NCBI GenBank assembly: GCA_024636975.1
Contig: JAGXGA010000027.1
Location: 1-64,000 of the forward strand
Source of the DNA: Mariniphaga sp.
GTDB lineage: Bacteria; Bacteroidota; Bacteroidia; Bacteroidales; Prolixibacteraceae
Length of the DNA: 64,000 nucleotides
Direction of reading: 5' to 3'
Positions 26,456 to 34,845 of this stretch are shown here, one piece after another. Position 1 is the first letter of the stretch; the number at the start of each line of letters is the position of its first letter. Below the pieces are notes generated by a model that did no database searches, was not told the origin of the DNA, and was given only the letters and a program-made list of their open reading frames with translations. Made by a program: the position numbers and the translations under genes.

Positions 26456-27754
26456 ATGATGGAGTATAAATCTTATTCTTTGCACAATTTCAGAGAAATT
26501 CCCCAAATGCGTTATTTGAACGAAGAGCAAAAATTCAACATTGAAGTTGTTGGTACAGTTCTTCCTTTTAAGACCAATAACTATGTGTTGGATGAATTAA
26601 TCGATTGGGACAACTTTGAAACAGATCCTTCTTTTATTCTGAATTTCCCTCAAAAAGAGATGCTTGATAAGAGCAGTTATAAGATCATAGCATCATTGCT
26701 TGAGCGAAATGCGTCAAAGAAGGAAGTGCAGGATGCCGTAAGGAAAATCAGGCTGGGCTTAAATCCAAATCCGGCAGGGCAGGAAAGCAATGTACCAGTA
26801 TTCGAAGGGCAAAAGCTGAATGGTATTCAGCATAAGTACCGTGAAATCATGCTGTTTTTCCCTACGCAGGGACAAACTTGCCATGCCTATTGTACGTTCT
26901 GTTTCAGGTGGCCACAGTTTGCACTGAATGAGTTTAAGTTTGCAATGAAAGAGGCCGATACATTGGTGAAGTACCTTAAAGCTCACCCTGAAATTACCGA
27001 TGTTCTGTTTACAGGAGGCGATCCCGCAATAATGAAAACCCGCTTTTTTGAAGCTTATTTTGAGGCACTTGCAAATGCTGATTTACCTAATTTAAAAAAC
27101 ATAAGGATTGGAACAAAATCACTTGCATACTGGCCTTACAGGTTTACTATTGATCCGGATGCGGATGATTTACTTCGTCTGTTCAGGAAAATGAAAAGGA
27201 AAGGCTTTAACATTGCTTTAATGGCTCATTTTAATCACCCCGGTGAATTAAAAACCGGGGCCGTTAAGGAAGCGGTCGGCCGCTTAATATCAGCCGGTGT
27301 GCAAATACGTTCCCAATCACCTTTGTTGCGCCATATTAATGCAAATGCTGATATTTGGGCTGAGAACTGGAGGGAACAGGTAAAGCTTGGCATAATTCCT
27401 TATTACATGTTTATTGCCCGCGATACCGGGCCGCGTGATTATTTTGCAGTTACGTTGAACCAGGCCTGGCATATTTTCAGGAATGCCTATAACCAGGTAA
27501 GTGGTATCTGCCGCACTGTAAAAGGTCCCAGCATGTCATGTCATCCGGGGAAGATACAGGTAGTGGGAGTTACAGAAGTAAAAGGCCAAAAAGTATTTGT
27601 GCTTAACTTTCTGCAGGGACGTAATCCTTCATGGGTAGGTAAACCATTTTTTGCAAAATATAACACCGATGCTGTGTGGATTGATGATCTGGAGCCGGCT
27701 TTCGGTGAGACCAAGTTTTTCTTCGATGAAAACTATTATGTAATGCAGGCATAA
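26456..27754 (+). CDS. KamA-family radical SAM protein (lysine 2,3-aminomutase-like)
   Basis: This 432-aa protein has the radical SAM cluster motif CHAYCTFCF (CxxxCxxC, about residue 144), VLFTGGDPAIM and, near the C-terminus, SCHPGKIQVVG. The last may supply the PLP-binding Lys that KamA enzymes carry in PGGGGK. Overall length is close to lysine 2,3-aminomutase (about 416 aa). However, the residues after the cluster motif (FRW rather than TRRR-like) and the PLP loop differ, so the substrate may not be lysine. The frame opens at a TTG (26450); the ATG at 26456 or 26459 is more likely. Its stop abuts the acpH stop. Confidence 0.75.
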   Translation: MMEYKSYSLHNFREIPQMRYLNEEQKFNIEVVGTVLPFKTNNYVLDELIDWDNFETDPSFILNFPQKEMLDKSSYKIIASLLERNASKKEVQDAVRKIRLGLNPNPAGQESNVPVFEGQKLNGIQHKYREIMLFFPTQGQTCHAYCTFCFRWPQFALNEFKFAMKEADTLVKYLKAHPEITDVLFTGGDPAIMKTRFFEAYFEALANADLPNLKNIRIGTKSLAYWPYRFTIDPDADDLLRLFRKMKRKGFNIALMAHFNHPGELKTGAVKEAVGRLISAGVQIRSQSPLLRHINANADIWAENWREQVKLGIIPYYMFIARDTGPRDYFAVTLNQAWHIFRNAYNQVSGICRTVKGPSMSCHPGKIQVVGVTEVKGQKVFVLNFLQGRNPSWVGKPFFAKYNTDAVWIDDLEPAFGETKFFFDENYYVMQA

Positions 27755-28375
27755 CTATAATAAAAATCCCGCATCACTTGCGGGATTTCTAATTTCTCTG
27801 CCGGATTCCTGCTCTGCATAGGTTATTATCTCATGCATAAAGATTGAGAACCGGTTATTTATAAATTCCATATTATTCTGCATCGTTTCAATTGCATTAT
27901 CTGCCTTCTTCGGGAGCGAAGTGTAACGGCTCATAATGTCTATCGACTGATGAATTCCTTTAACGTGTGCATATGACTCCAGTCTTTTATTGGCTATCAG
28001 TACCGGTAAAAAGCCCTGAACGCGGGGAGGAAGATATACAAAGTTACGAAGCAATACAGCATGAACTTTTTTGGCAAACCCCGGAAGCGATAAATTACAG
28101 TATTTGTCCCATTGGCTGGCCAGCAGATGATCGAATATAAGGTCGGTTACCACCCCTGAGTAAAGACCAAACTCCCCTCTGAAAAGTACTTTGACTTCCC
28201 GAAAATGCGGGTGGGTGTCGGTAAAAGTATCAATAAGGCGGTGCAAAATAATGCCTTCCCTTATTTTACCGGGATACTTCAGAAAATTCTTGCCCTTAAC
28301 ATAATCGCCGATAAAGTTGCCGGTAAGCAACTTTTCATCATTTCCCGATAAGTATAAATGCGCCAGAAAATTCAT
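27755..28375 (-). CDS. acpH: Acyl carrier protein phosphodiesterase (DUF479 family)
   Basis: This 206-aa protein shows the AcpH signature: MNFLAHLYLSG, NFIGDYVKG, HRLIDTFTDTHP and VVTDLIFDHLLA. The His and Asp residues form an HD-like metal site. AcpH removes 4'-phosphopantetheine from acyl carrier protein. It stands alone, converging with the KamA-family gene. Confidence 0.9.
   Translation of the reverse strand: MNFLAHLYLSGNDEKLLTGNFIGDYVKGKNFLKYPGKIREGIILHRLIDTFTDTHPHFREVKVLFRGEFGLYSGVVTDLIFDHLLASQWDKYCNLSLPGFAKKVHAVLLRNFVYLPPRVQGFLPVLIANKRLESYAHVKGIHQSIDIMSRYTSLPKKADNAIETMQNNMEFINNRFSIFMHEIITYAEQESGREIRNPASDAGFLL
27764..27788 (-). terminator. Terminator inside the 3' end of acpH
   Basis: A 10-bp perfect stem AAATCCCGCA (27764-27773) / TGCGGGATTT (27779-27788) has a 5-nt loop. 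Reading on the minus strand it is followed by TTTTA. It overlaps the last acpH codons and may also slow plus-strand transcripts from the KamA-family gene. Confidence 0.75.
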
Positions 28376-28509
28376 TACTACAGCTGTTTTTCAAAAGAAC
28401 GCAATGTATTAAAAAATGTTTTGAGGAGGTATTTATATATGAAACTGAGTTTTATCCTGTTTTTTCTATAAAGATTCAGCTAAATTAACAGGATACAAAA
28501 TCAAAATCT

Positions 28510-29871
28510 ATGAAAAAGCAACGAGTTATAATTCTTGGAGCAGCAGGCCGTGATTTTCACAATTTCAACACATTTTTCAGAGCAAATGATATGTATGATG
28601 TAGTGGCTTTTACTGCGACCCAGATACCCGATATCGATGACCGCCGGTATCCACCTGAATTGTCCGGAGCGTTATATCCGAAGGGTATTCCTGTATATGC
28701 AGAAAGTCAAATTGAGGAACTGATCCGCGGGTTGAAAGTTGATGTGTGCGTGTTTTCGTACAGCGATGTAACCCATCAGCATGTTATGGAGGTGGGGTCA
28801 AGGGTTAATGCCGCCGGAGCTTCCTTTATGTTGCTGGGTACTGAACAGACGATGCTGCGGTCGACGAAGCCGGTAATATCGGTGTGTGCCACCCGTACCG
28901 GCTCAGGTAAAAGCCAGACAAGCCGGCGTATAGTGCAACTGTTAATGGAGAAAGGCTATAATGTGGTGGCTGTAAGGCATCCAATGCCCTATGGCGACCT
29001 TGCCAGGCAAAAGGTGCAACGGTTTGCCACAGTTAAAGACCTTGAGCTGCATAATTGCACCATCGAAGAAATGGAGGAGTATGAGCCGCACATTGCCAGG
29101 GGAAATGTAATTTATGCCGGTGTCGATTATGAAGCCATCCTGCGTGCTGCAGAAAACGATCAGGAGGGGTGTGATGTCATTCTTTGGGATGGTGGAAATA
29201 ATGATTTTTCATTTTATAAGCCTGACTTGTCGATTGCTGTAACCGACCCGCTTCGCGCAGGTGCCGAGCTTGTTTATTACCCCAGCCAGGTGGTGATGCG
29301 TTCAAGCGATGTTATTATTATAAACAAGATGGATTCGGCCTCTCCTGAACAGGTAGAAGAGGTCGAAAAAAACATTGCAGGAGTCAATCCAAAAGCCATC
29401 GTAATTCATGCTGAAAGCCCGGTTTATGCAGAGAGACCACAGGTAATCGAAGGCAAAAGGGTACTATGTGTTGAAGATGGCCCAACTTTAACTCATGGAG
29501 AAATGAAATTTGGAGCCGCAGTAGTGGCGGCTCACAAATATAAGGCTAAGGAAATCATCGACCCGCGCCCCTTCACCACAGGGGAACTTACACGTACCTT
29601 TGAAAAATACCCAAATATTGGAACATTGCTGCCTGCAATGGGTTATGGACCGGCCCAGGTGAAGGATCTGGAAGCTAGCATAAACCAATCCGATTGTGAT
29701 TCGGTTATTATCGGAACACCGATCGATTTGAGCAGGATAATCAGGATTAATAAGCCCTCCACCCGCGTACATTACGATTTAAAAGAAACAGGTCATCCCG
29801 ATCTCTCTGATGTACTAACAGATTTCGAGAAAAAATATCTGAAAAAAAATTCAATCAGTTATGCTGATTAA
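28510..29871 (+). CDS. Cyclic 2,3-diphosphoglycerate synthase-like P-loop protein
   Basis: This 453-aa protein has an N-terminal Rossmann-like half (VIILGAAGRDFHNFNTFF) and a P-loop NTPase half with TRTGSGKSQTSR (about residue 135). It also has ILWDGGNNDFSFYKPDL and VIIINKMDSA. This is the architecture of the archaeal cyclic 2,3-diphosphoglycerate synthetase family. In thermophilic methanogens the product stabilises proteins. In mesophilic bacteria homologues are common but untested, so the actual reaction here is open. It is a single gene with no clear operon partner. Confidence 0.75.
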   Translation: MKKQRVIILGAAGRDFHNFNTFFRANDMYDVVAFTATQIPDIDDRRYPPELSGALYPKGIPVYAESQIEELIRGLKVDVCVFSYSDVTHQHVMEVGSRVNAAGASFMLLGTEQTMLRSTKPVISVCATRTGSGKSQTSRRIVQLLMEKGYNVVAVRHPMPYGDLARQKVQRFATVKDLELHNCTIEEMEEYEPHIARGNVIYAGVDYEAILRAAENDQEGCDVILWDGGNNDFSFYKPDLSIAVTDPLRAGAELVYYPSQVVMRSSDVIIINKMDSASPEQVEEVEKNIAGVNPKAIVIHAESPVYAERPQVIEGKRVLCVEDGPTLTHGEMKFGAAVVAAHKYKAKEIIDPRPFTTGELTRTFEKYPNIGTLLPAMGYGPAQVKDLEASINQSDCDSVIIGTPIDLSRIIRINKPSTRVHYDLKETGHPDLSDVLTDFEKKYLKKNSISYAD

Positions 29872-29929
29872 TTTAATTCATTGTGTATATCTTGTTTGCA
29901 TTTTTTATGAAATACCTGTACGCCCAAAA

Positions 29930-29961
29930 TTTGAATTCTAGTTGATTTATCGCTATTTTTG
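29930..29961 (+). promoter_or_regulatory. Promoter of the PfkB-family gene
   Basis: A -33 box TTTG (29930-29933) and a -7 box TATTTTTG (29954-29961) are separated by 20 bp, the canonical Bacteroidota spacing. The transcript would start around 29968, inside the longest open frame, which supports the ATG at 29980 as the start. Confidence 0.8.
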
Positions 29962-29979
29962 TCGGCGGCAAAAATAAAC

Positions 29980-30900
29980 ATGAGAAAAAAAATTGTAGCA
30001 TTTGGTGAGGTAGTCTGGGATATCCTTGCTGACCGGAAGGTTTTGGGAGGGACACCATCAAATATGGTATATCGCTGCAATTCCTTTGGCGAAGAAGGTC
30101 ACCTGCTTTCACGGGTCGGTAACGACAGCCTGGGAATACAAGCTTTAAAGCGCCTGAAAGAACTGGATATTTTAGTTAACAACGTTCAGGTTGATACTGA
30201 ATTTCCTACAGGAACGGTTAATATAACCTTTGATGAAAATAACGAACCCATTTTTAATGTTACACCTGATGTGGCTTTCGATCACATCGAATTTTCTCCT
30301 GAAGCCCTTAAACTTGCCCGTAATGCTGACTGTCTTTTTTATGGCTTGTTACCGCAAAGATTTGGCATTTCCAAAAACACCATCCGCGAACTGATTAAGG
30401 AGTCGGCAGGTTCATGCAAATTTTTTGACCTTAAGCTGTTTCAGCATTTTTTTAATGTAGCCGTAGTTGAGCAGCTCCTGCAGTCGGCACATATTGTACG
30501 AATAAAGGAAAAGGAAATCGATTTTCTTACCGGCAAGCTGGGTCTCGAAAAAGGTAACCTGGCTCAGTTTGGTCAGCAACTGGTCGATAAATACAAGGTC
30601 GACGTGGTGCTTATAACCCGTGGTCCAAACGGAGTTTTTGCTTTTCACAAAGAACAGGGAGAATTCTACGATACAGGCTACCTTGTTGAAATGAAAGATA
30701 ATATTGGGTCGGGAATGGCTTTTGCTGCCGGGTTTATACATTACTATCTCAATGGAAAACCGCTTCAGGAAGCCTTGAAATTCGGGAATGCAGCTGGTGC
30801 TCTTAATGCCACCAAGGTTGGCGCTACCTCTCAGTTTACCAAAGACGAGGTTTTGAAGTTTATCAAAAAAACAGGGAAGAAAGATTTAGAAGCGGCCTGA
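29980..30900 (+). CDS. PfkB-family carbohydrate kinase-like protein lacking the catalytic Asp
   Basis: This 306-aa protein has the PfkB fold: VAFGEVVWDIL at the N-terminus, LGGTPSNMVYRCNSFG for sugar binding, and SRVGNDSLG. It resembles bacterial fructokinases. The second PfkB signature, normally DTxGAGDAF with Asp as catalytic base, reads DNIGSGMAF. Met246 replaces the Asp, encoded by a clear ATG codon (30715-30717). The rest of the anion-hole Gly residues remain. It may be a pseudokinase, a sugar-binding regulator, or use another base. It has its own promoter and is 80 bp downstream of the cyclic-DPG synthase-like start boundary region. Confidence 0.8.
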   Translation: MRKKIVAFGEVVWDILADRKVLGGTPSNMVYRCNSFGEEGHLLSRVGNDSLGIQALKRLKELDILVNNVQVDTEFPTGTVNITFDENNEPIFNVTPDVAFDHIEFSPEALKLARNADCLFYGLLPQRFGISKNTIRELIKESAGSCKFFDLKLFQHFFNVAVVEQLLQSAHIVRIKEKEIDFLTGKLGLEKGNLAQFGQQLVDKYKVDVVLITRGPNGVFAFHKEQGEFYDTGYLVEMKDNIGSGMAFAAGFIHYYLNGKPLQEALKFGNAAGALNATKVGATSQFTKDEVLKFIKKTGKKDLEAA

Positions 30901-31035
30901 ATTCATCCTTTGGTTCTTATTGGTTTGCCTGCTTTTCGCTTTTTCGGGCATTTTACATTTAAAAATTTACATTTTTATTTTCTTAAACATATTTTTTTAG
31001 GTAACCCTGTGATTCATTTATCAGTTTAACTGAAT

Positions 31036-31956
31036 ATGAAACGGACAATAAATGATGTTACAGCTGAATTGGTTGGAAAACTTTGGGAAAGCTTTCTCGA
31101 CCGTGTTTCCTATGCCCGTCAATTCAATGAATTGTTAAAACGTCGCAAGGGCAAAATGGTTATCGATCACATAGGGTTCCGCACCTTAAATACGCACACA
31201 GGTGAACAACCCGAGGGTATTTTGAGCATCAGGCATATTTTTGAAAGCCTTGGTTATGTACCGGCCGGAAAGTATAAATTTCATAGGAAAAAACTGAAGG
31301 CCATTCATTTCGAACCCGGCGTGGAGGGATTACCCAAAATATTTATCAGCCAGCTTGAAGTTTCACAGCTGCCACCTTGGGTTCAGCCGCTGTTTGCAGA
31401 AGCGCTGTCAAATACGCCCTACCTTCTTTCCGATACCGGCATTGAACTATTAAACCGGCTTGGAAAAGATCGTCAGCTAACACATGAAGCGGCTGATGCA
31501 TTGGTGCATGAACTCTTTAATTATTTCCGGCGGCCATGGAATCCTCCCAAAAAAGATACAATCCTTCAGTTAAACGATGTGTCGCATTATGCTGCATGGG
31601 TACTGTTACATGGTAATGCACCCAGCCATTTTGCTTCCCTTGTAAATGAGCAGAATATTTCTGAATGGCCCGATTTAAAAACTACGTGCCAGGCAATGCA
31701 GGATGCCGGAATTCCAATGAAGAAAAAAATTGAGGGGACAATGGAAAACGTGCTTCTTCAAACTGCTACCCTGGCAGTTAAAGAGGATGTGACGGTTAAA
31801 GATGATGGAGCCTTTATGGAAATCCCATGGACCTATGGGTACCTCGAACTGATTCAGCGTGGTTACGACAAAGACCATCATGAGGTGCTGTTTCAGAACT
31901 TTCTCGAAGATCAGGAAAGGCATCTGTATCAAATGACTATGACACTTGAAAATTAA
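31036..31956 (+). CDS. DUF1338 family protein (2-oxoadipate dioxygenase/decarboxylase-like)
   Basis: This 306-aa protein matches the DUF1338/HglS type of iron(II) enzyme. The first metal ligand region is DHIGFRT (His45, with Arg49 for substrate), the second HGNAPSHF near residue 199, and the acidic ligand is in TYGYLELIQRG near residue 277. Characterised HglS converts 2-oxoadipate to 2-hydroxyglutarate in lysine breakdown. The KamA-family gene 4 kb away also hints at lysine chemistry, but they are not in one operon. Substrate is inferred only. Confidence 0.75.
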   Translation: MKRTINDVTAELVGKLWESFLDRVSYARQFNELLKRRKGKMVIDHIGFRTLNTHTGEQPEGILSIRHIFESLGYVPAGKYKFHRKKLKAIHFEPGVEGLPKIFISQLEVSQLPPWVQPLFAEALSNTPYLLSDTGIELLNRLGKDRQLTHEAADALVHELFNYFRRPWNPPKKDTILQLNDVSHYAAWVLLHGNAPSHFASLVNEQNISEWPDLKTTCQAMQDAGIPMKKKIEGTMENVLLQTATLAVKEDVTVKDDGAFMEIPWTYGYLELIQRGYDKDHHEVLFQNFLEDQERHLYQMTMTLEN

Positions 31957-31992
31957 TTCAGTTGCAGGTAAAACCCTCTTTTGCTGTTTTCG

Positions 31993-32802
31993 CTAATAAA
32001 CTTCAGGAACATAAGTTATTTCATCGAGTGGCGGCCTTACGTACCCCTTGTGATCATTCCGTGGAGGCAGTTCAAAAGGATCGGGTGTAAGGTCTTTATA
32101 TTCAATCATCGACAGCAGGTGGTGAATGCAGTTTAAACGTGCTTTTCTTTTATTGTCGGCATCAACAACAAACCAGGGACTTATTTTGGTGTCGGTATAG
32201 GCAAACATCTCATCCTTTGCCTTCGAATATTCCACATACAATTCACGCGATTTCAAGTCCATCGGACTTATTTTCCAGCGTTTGGTAGGGTCCTCGTTGC
32301 GCGACTTAAACCTTTTTTCCTGCTCTTCCTCACTTACCGAGAACCAGTATTTAATCAGGATTATTCCTGAACGGATCAGCATCCGTTCGAAATTAGGGCA
32401 GGAACGAAGGAAATCCCAGTATTCATCGGTAGTACAAAATTCCATTACTTTTTCCACACCTGCACGGTTGTACCAGCTTCGGTCGAACAGTACCATTTCA
32501 CCACCGGCAGGCAACTGTTCGGCATAACGCTGAAAATACCACTGGGTTTTTTCTTTTTCAGTAGGGGTACCCAACGCTACAACACGGCATATGCGCGGAT
32601 TCAAAACCTGGGTTATCCTTTTTATTGTCCCTCCCTTGCCGGCTGCATCACGTCCTTCAAAAACAACCACAACTCTCAGCCCCTTATTTTTTATCCATTC
32701 CTGCAGCTTTACCAGTTCAATCTGCAATTTTCTCAATTCCGAGTTATAGGTTTTTTTCGAAACTTTCTTAGGCTTTCCCGTTTGCTTATTTGAATCTTCC
32801 AT
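31993..32802 (-). CDS. ppk2: Polyphosphate kinase 2
   Basis: This 269-aa protein has the PPK2 core: Walker A VFEGRDAAGKGGTIKRI, then NPRICRVVALGTPTEKEKTQWYFQRY and Walker B LFDRSWYNRAGVEKV with the lid DPTKRWKISPMDLKSRELYVEY. PPK2 enzymes phosphorylate NMPs or NDPs from polyphosphate, and the reverse. The single domain of normal length suggests a class I NDP- or class III-type enzyme. It converges with the DUF1338 gene. Confidence 0.93.
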   Translation of the reverse strand: MEDSNKQTGKPKKVSKKTYNSELRKLQIELVKLQEWIKNKGLRVVVVFEGRDAAGKGGTIKRITQVLNPRICRVVALGTPTEKEKTQWYFQRYAEQLPAGGEMVLFDRSWYNRAGVEKVMEFCTTDEYWDFLRSCPNFERMLIRSGIILIKYWFSVSEEEQEKRFKSRNEDPTKRWKISPMDLKSRELYVEYSKAKDEMFAYTDTKISPWFVVDADNKRKARLNCIHHLLSMIEYKDLTPDPFELPPRNDHKGYVRPPLDEITYVPEVY

Positions 32803-33023
32803 TCCAGAATTTTATTTTCTTATTAAAAAGAGGAACTTAAAATTACGAAAAAATGATAATAAGAAAGAATTTATTTTATTCATGATAGTGTCCTACCACA
32901 ATTTGGCCTCCTCTTAACAGGGGGAAACAGACCATGGCAAACCACTGCCAATTTCAGGAAGCTCAATTCTCGTTTTTTATCAGGTAAAATCGTAAATTGG
33001 GTTAAATTTCAAAATCATCCAAA

Positions 33024-34031
33024 ATGAAAACTTTTCTTATTGCAGTTTCACTTCTGTTTTTTACGACATTGAGTATGTCTCAGGAAATTAAACCTGAGGG
33101 TAAAATTATAGTTCATGATGAGCAAATACATAAAGTAATACCTGCTGACGCTGAAATGGAAATCCTTGGCAGTGGTTTTGAATGGACGGAAGGCCCGCTT
33201 TGGTTACTTTCTGAAGACAAACTTATTTTTTCCGATATCCCAAAAAATTCAATTTTTGAGTGGTCAGAAAAAGAGGGGATTAAGCTTTATTTAAAACCTT
33301 CCGGATATACAGGTAATGACGGGAGGGGAGGGGAGGCCGGTTCGAATGGGTTATTGATTTCACCTGAGGGAAAATTGGTGCTTTGTATGCATGGAGACAG
33401 GCGAATGGCTCAAATGACTTCACCGGTTAATAACCCTGAAGCTGAATTTGTAACACTTGCCGGAGAATATAAAGGGAAAAAGCTAAACAGTCCGAATGAT
33501 GCCGTTTATAGCAAAGATGAAGTGTTGTACTTCACTGATCCTCCCTACGGACTGGAGTTAAATGAAAAGGATCCAAAAAAGGAGCTTGATTTTCAGGGGG
33601 TATTTAAAGTGGGGAAAGATGATGAAGTAACATTGCTTACCTCAGAATTGTCGAGGCCTAATGGCATTGCTTTTTCACCGGATGAACAGAAACTGTATGT
33701 TGCCAACTCGGATCCAAAAAAGGCCATATGGATGGTTTATGATGTAAAAGATGACGGCAATTTTAGTGACGGCAAGGTTTTTTACGATGTAACAAACCTT
33801 GTGGGGAAATATAAAGGACTGCCCGACGGGTTAAAGGTTCATCCCAATGGCTGGTTGTTTGCAACCGGTCCGGGAGGAGTTTTGGTTTTTACTCCCGAAG
33901 GAAAGCATCTTGGAACGGTATTTACAGGTGAAGCTACCTCCAATTGTGCTTTTAATGAAGATTTTTCAGAGCTGTTTATGACGGCCGATGATTACCTGTT
34001 GCGGCTAAAATTGAAACCGTCCGGGCATTGA
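33024..34031 (+). CDS. Secreted SMP-30/gluconolactonase-family protein
   Basis: This 335-aa protein has a signal peptide (MKTFLIAVSLLFFTTLSMSQ) and a six-bladed SGL propeller. Motifs seen are EWTEGPLW, GSNGLLISPEGKLVLCMHGDRR, LNSPNDAVYSKDEVLYFTDPPYGL, RPNGIAFSPDEQKLYVANSD and GLPDGLKVHPNGWLFATGPGGV. The N of LNSPND and the D of GLPDG are the usual metal ligands. Family members hydrolyse sugar lactones; being exported, this one likely acts in the periplasm on aldonolactones or related compounds. Confidence 0.85.
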   Translation: MKTFLIAVSLLFFTTLSMSQEIKPEGKIIVHDEQIHKVIPADAEMEILGSGFEWTEGPLWLLSEDKLIFSDIPKNSIFEWSEKEGIKLYLKPSGYTGNDGRGGEAGSNGLLISPEGKLVLCMHGDRRMAQMTSPVNNPEAEFVTLAGEYKGKKLNSPNDAVYSKDEVLYFTDPPYGLELNEKDPKKELDFQGVFKVGKDDEVTLLTSELSRPNGIAFSPDEQKLYVANSDPKKAIWMVYDVKDDGNFSDGKVFYDVTNLVGKYKGLPDGLKVHPNGWLFATGPGGVLVFTPEGKHLGTVFTGEATSNCAFNEDFSELFMTADDYLLRLKLKPSGH

Positions 34032-34041
34032 TACTGCCGGG

Positions 34042-34341
34042 TTAGTCCATTCCTCCCATGCAATCGAGACAGGCAAGGGCGTAAGAATCATACTCGTCGT
34101 AGGCAGGTCCCGGCTTGCCGTTTATAACAATAATACGGTCAATTCGGATTCCTTTTCCATTGTCGAGGGTAACAAAATCTTCGTTTTGGTGACTTTTATT
34201 CACGCCTTTTATTTTACCCTTTTCTTCTCCAAGCGAATTTTCATTTTTAAAATAATGGATAACTGCCGTATCTTTTTCAGCCTTTTCCTTCTCAATCATT
34301 TCGTAATAATCCGGGTCAACCGGCATATATTTAGTGTTCAT
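34042..34341 (-). CDS. Small protein, possibly Rof/YaeO-like, in the ric operon
   Basis: This 99-aa protein starts YMPVDPDYYEMIEKE, has a charged middle and then FVTLDNGKGIRIDRIIVINGK. This pattern (short N-terminal helix, beta-barrel, IRLDxIVSVNGK-like end) recalls Rho-binding antiterminator (Rof) homologues, but it is weak. The C-terminus ends with a Cys pair (ALACLDCMGGMD). It is 23 bp after the small membrane protein and thus probably in the ric transcript. Unknown function is the safe call. Confidence 0.5.
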   Translation of the reverse strand: MNTKYMPVDPDYYEMIEKEKAEKDTAVIHYFKNENSLGEEKGKIKGVNKSHQNEDFVTLDNGKGIRIDRIIVINGKPGPAYDEYDSYALACLDCMGGMD

Positions 34342-34364
34342 AACATTGTGTTTTAGCGTTAAAC

Positions 34365-34832
34365 CTATTCGTTCTTCAAATCCATAATTCTTTTGCTGTT
34401 AAAAAGCTTATTTGAATAAAATCCAAGGTACAGCAAAACCAGCACCTTAATAATTTCAGCTATTCCAAACAGCATGTGAACAGACGACTCCCCCGGTGTA
34501 CCACCTGCAATTATTATTTCTGCCCTTTCATTAAGGACAGGCATTAAAAGGAAAGTCTGGATGATAAGAATAAACAAAACCATTGTAGACAACGAAATGA
34601 ATTTTGCAGACAAATTTTTAACACCGGGAACTGTCCATACCAATAAAAGAAAAACAAACACCCATTCCATCCGGTTCAATGCGGTAAAAATCAATTTGCC
34701 GATGCTGAGCCCTACCGGAAGGGTTACCCCGGGAGCCTGAAATTTAAGCCAGGCTTCCATAAAGCTGATAGAACATACGAATCCAGCCCAAAAGAAAAAT
34801 GTGCCGGAAATGGGAACGGGTGTTTTTCTCAT
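34365..34832 (-). CDS. Small four-helix membrane protein in the ric operon
   Basis: This 155-aa protein has four hydrophobic helices (FFFWAGFVCSISFMEAWL, WVFVFLLLVWTVPGV, LSTMVLFILIIQTFLLMP, IAEIIKVLVLLYLGFY). I do not recognise the family. It starts 13 bp after the ric stop. A conserved-looking first loop (FQAPGVTLPVGLSIGKLIF) and the operon with a nitrosative-damage repair protein suggest a stress-linked membrane role, which is inference. Confidence 0.65.
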   Translation of the reverse strand: MRKTPVPISGTFFFWAGFVCSISFMEAWLKFQAPGVTLPVGLSIGKLIFTALNRMEWVFVFLLLVWTVPGVKNLSAKFISLSTMVLFILIIQTFLLMPVLNERAEIIIAGGTPGESSVHMLFGIAEIIKVLVLLYLGFYSNKLFNSKRIMDLKNE

Positions 34833-34845
34833 GAATTAAAAATAA

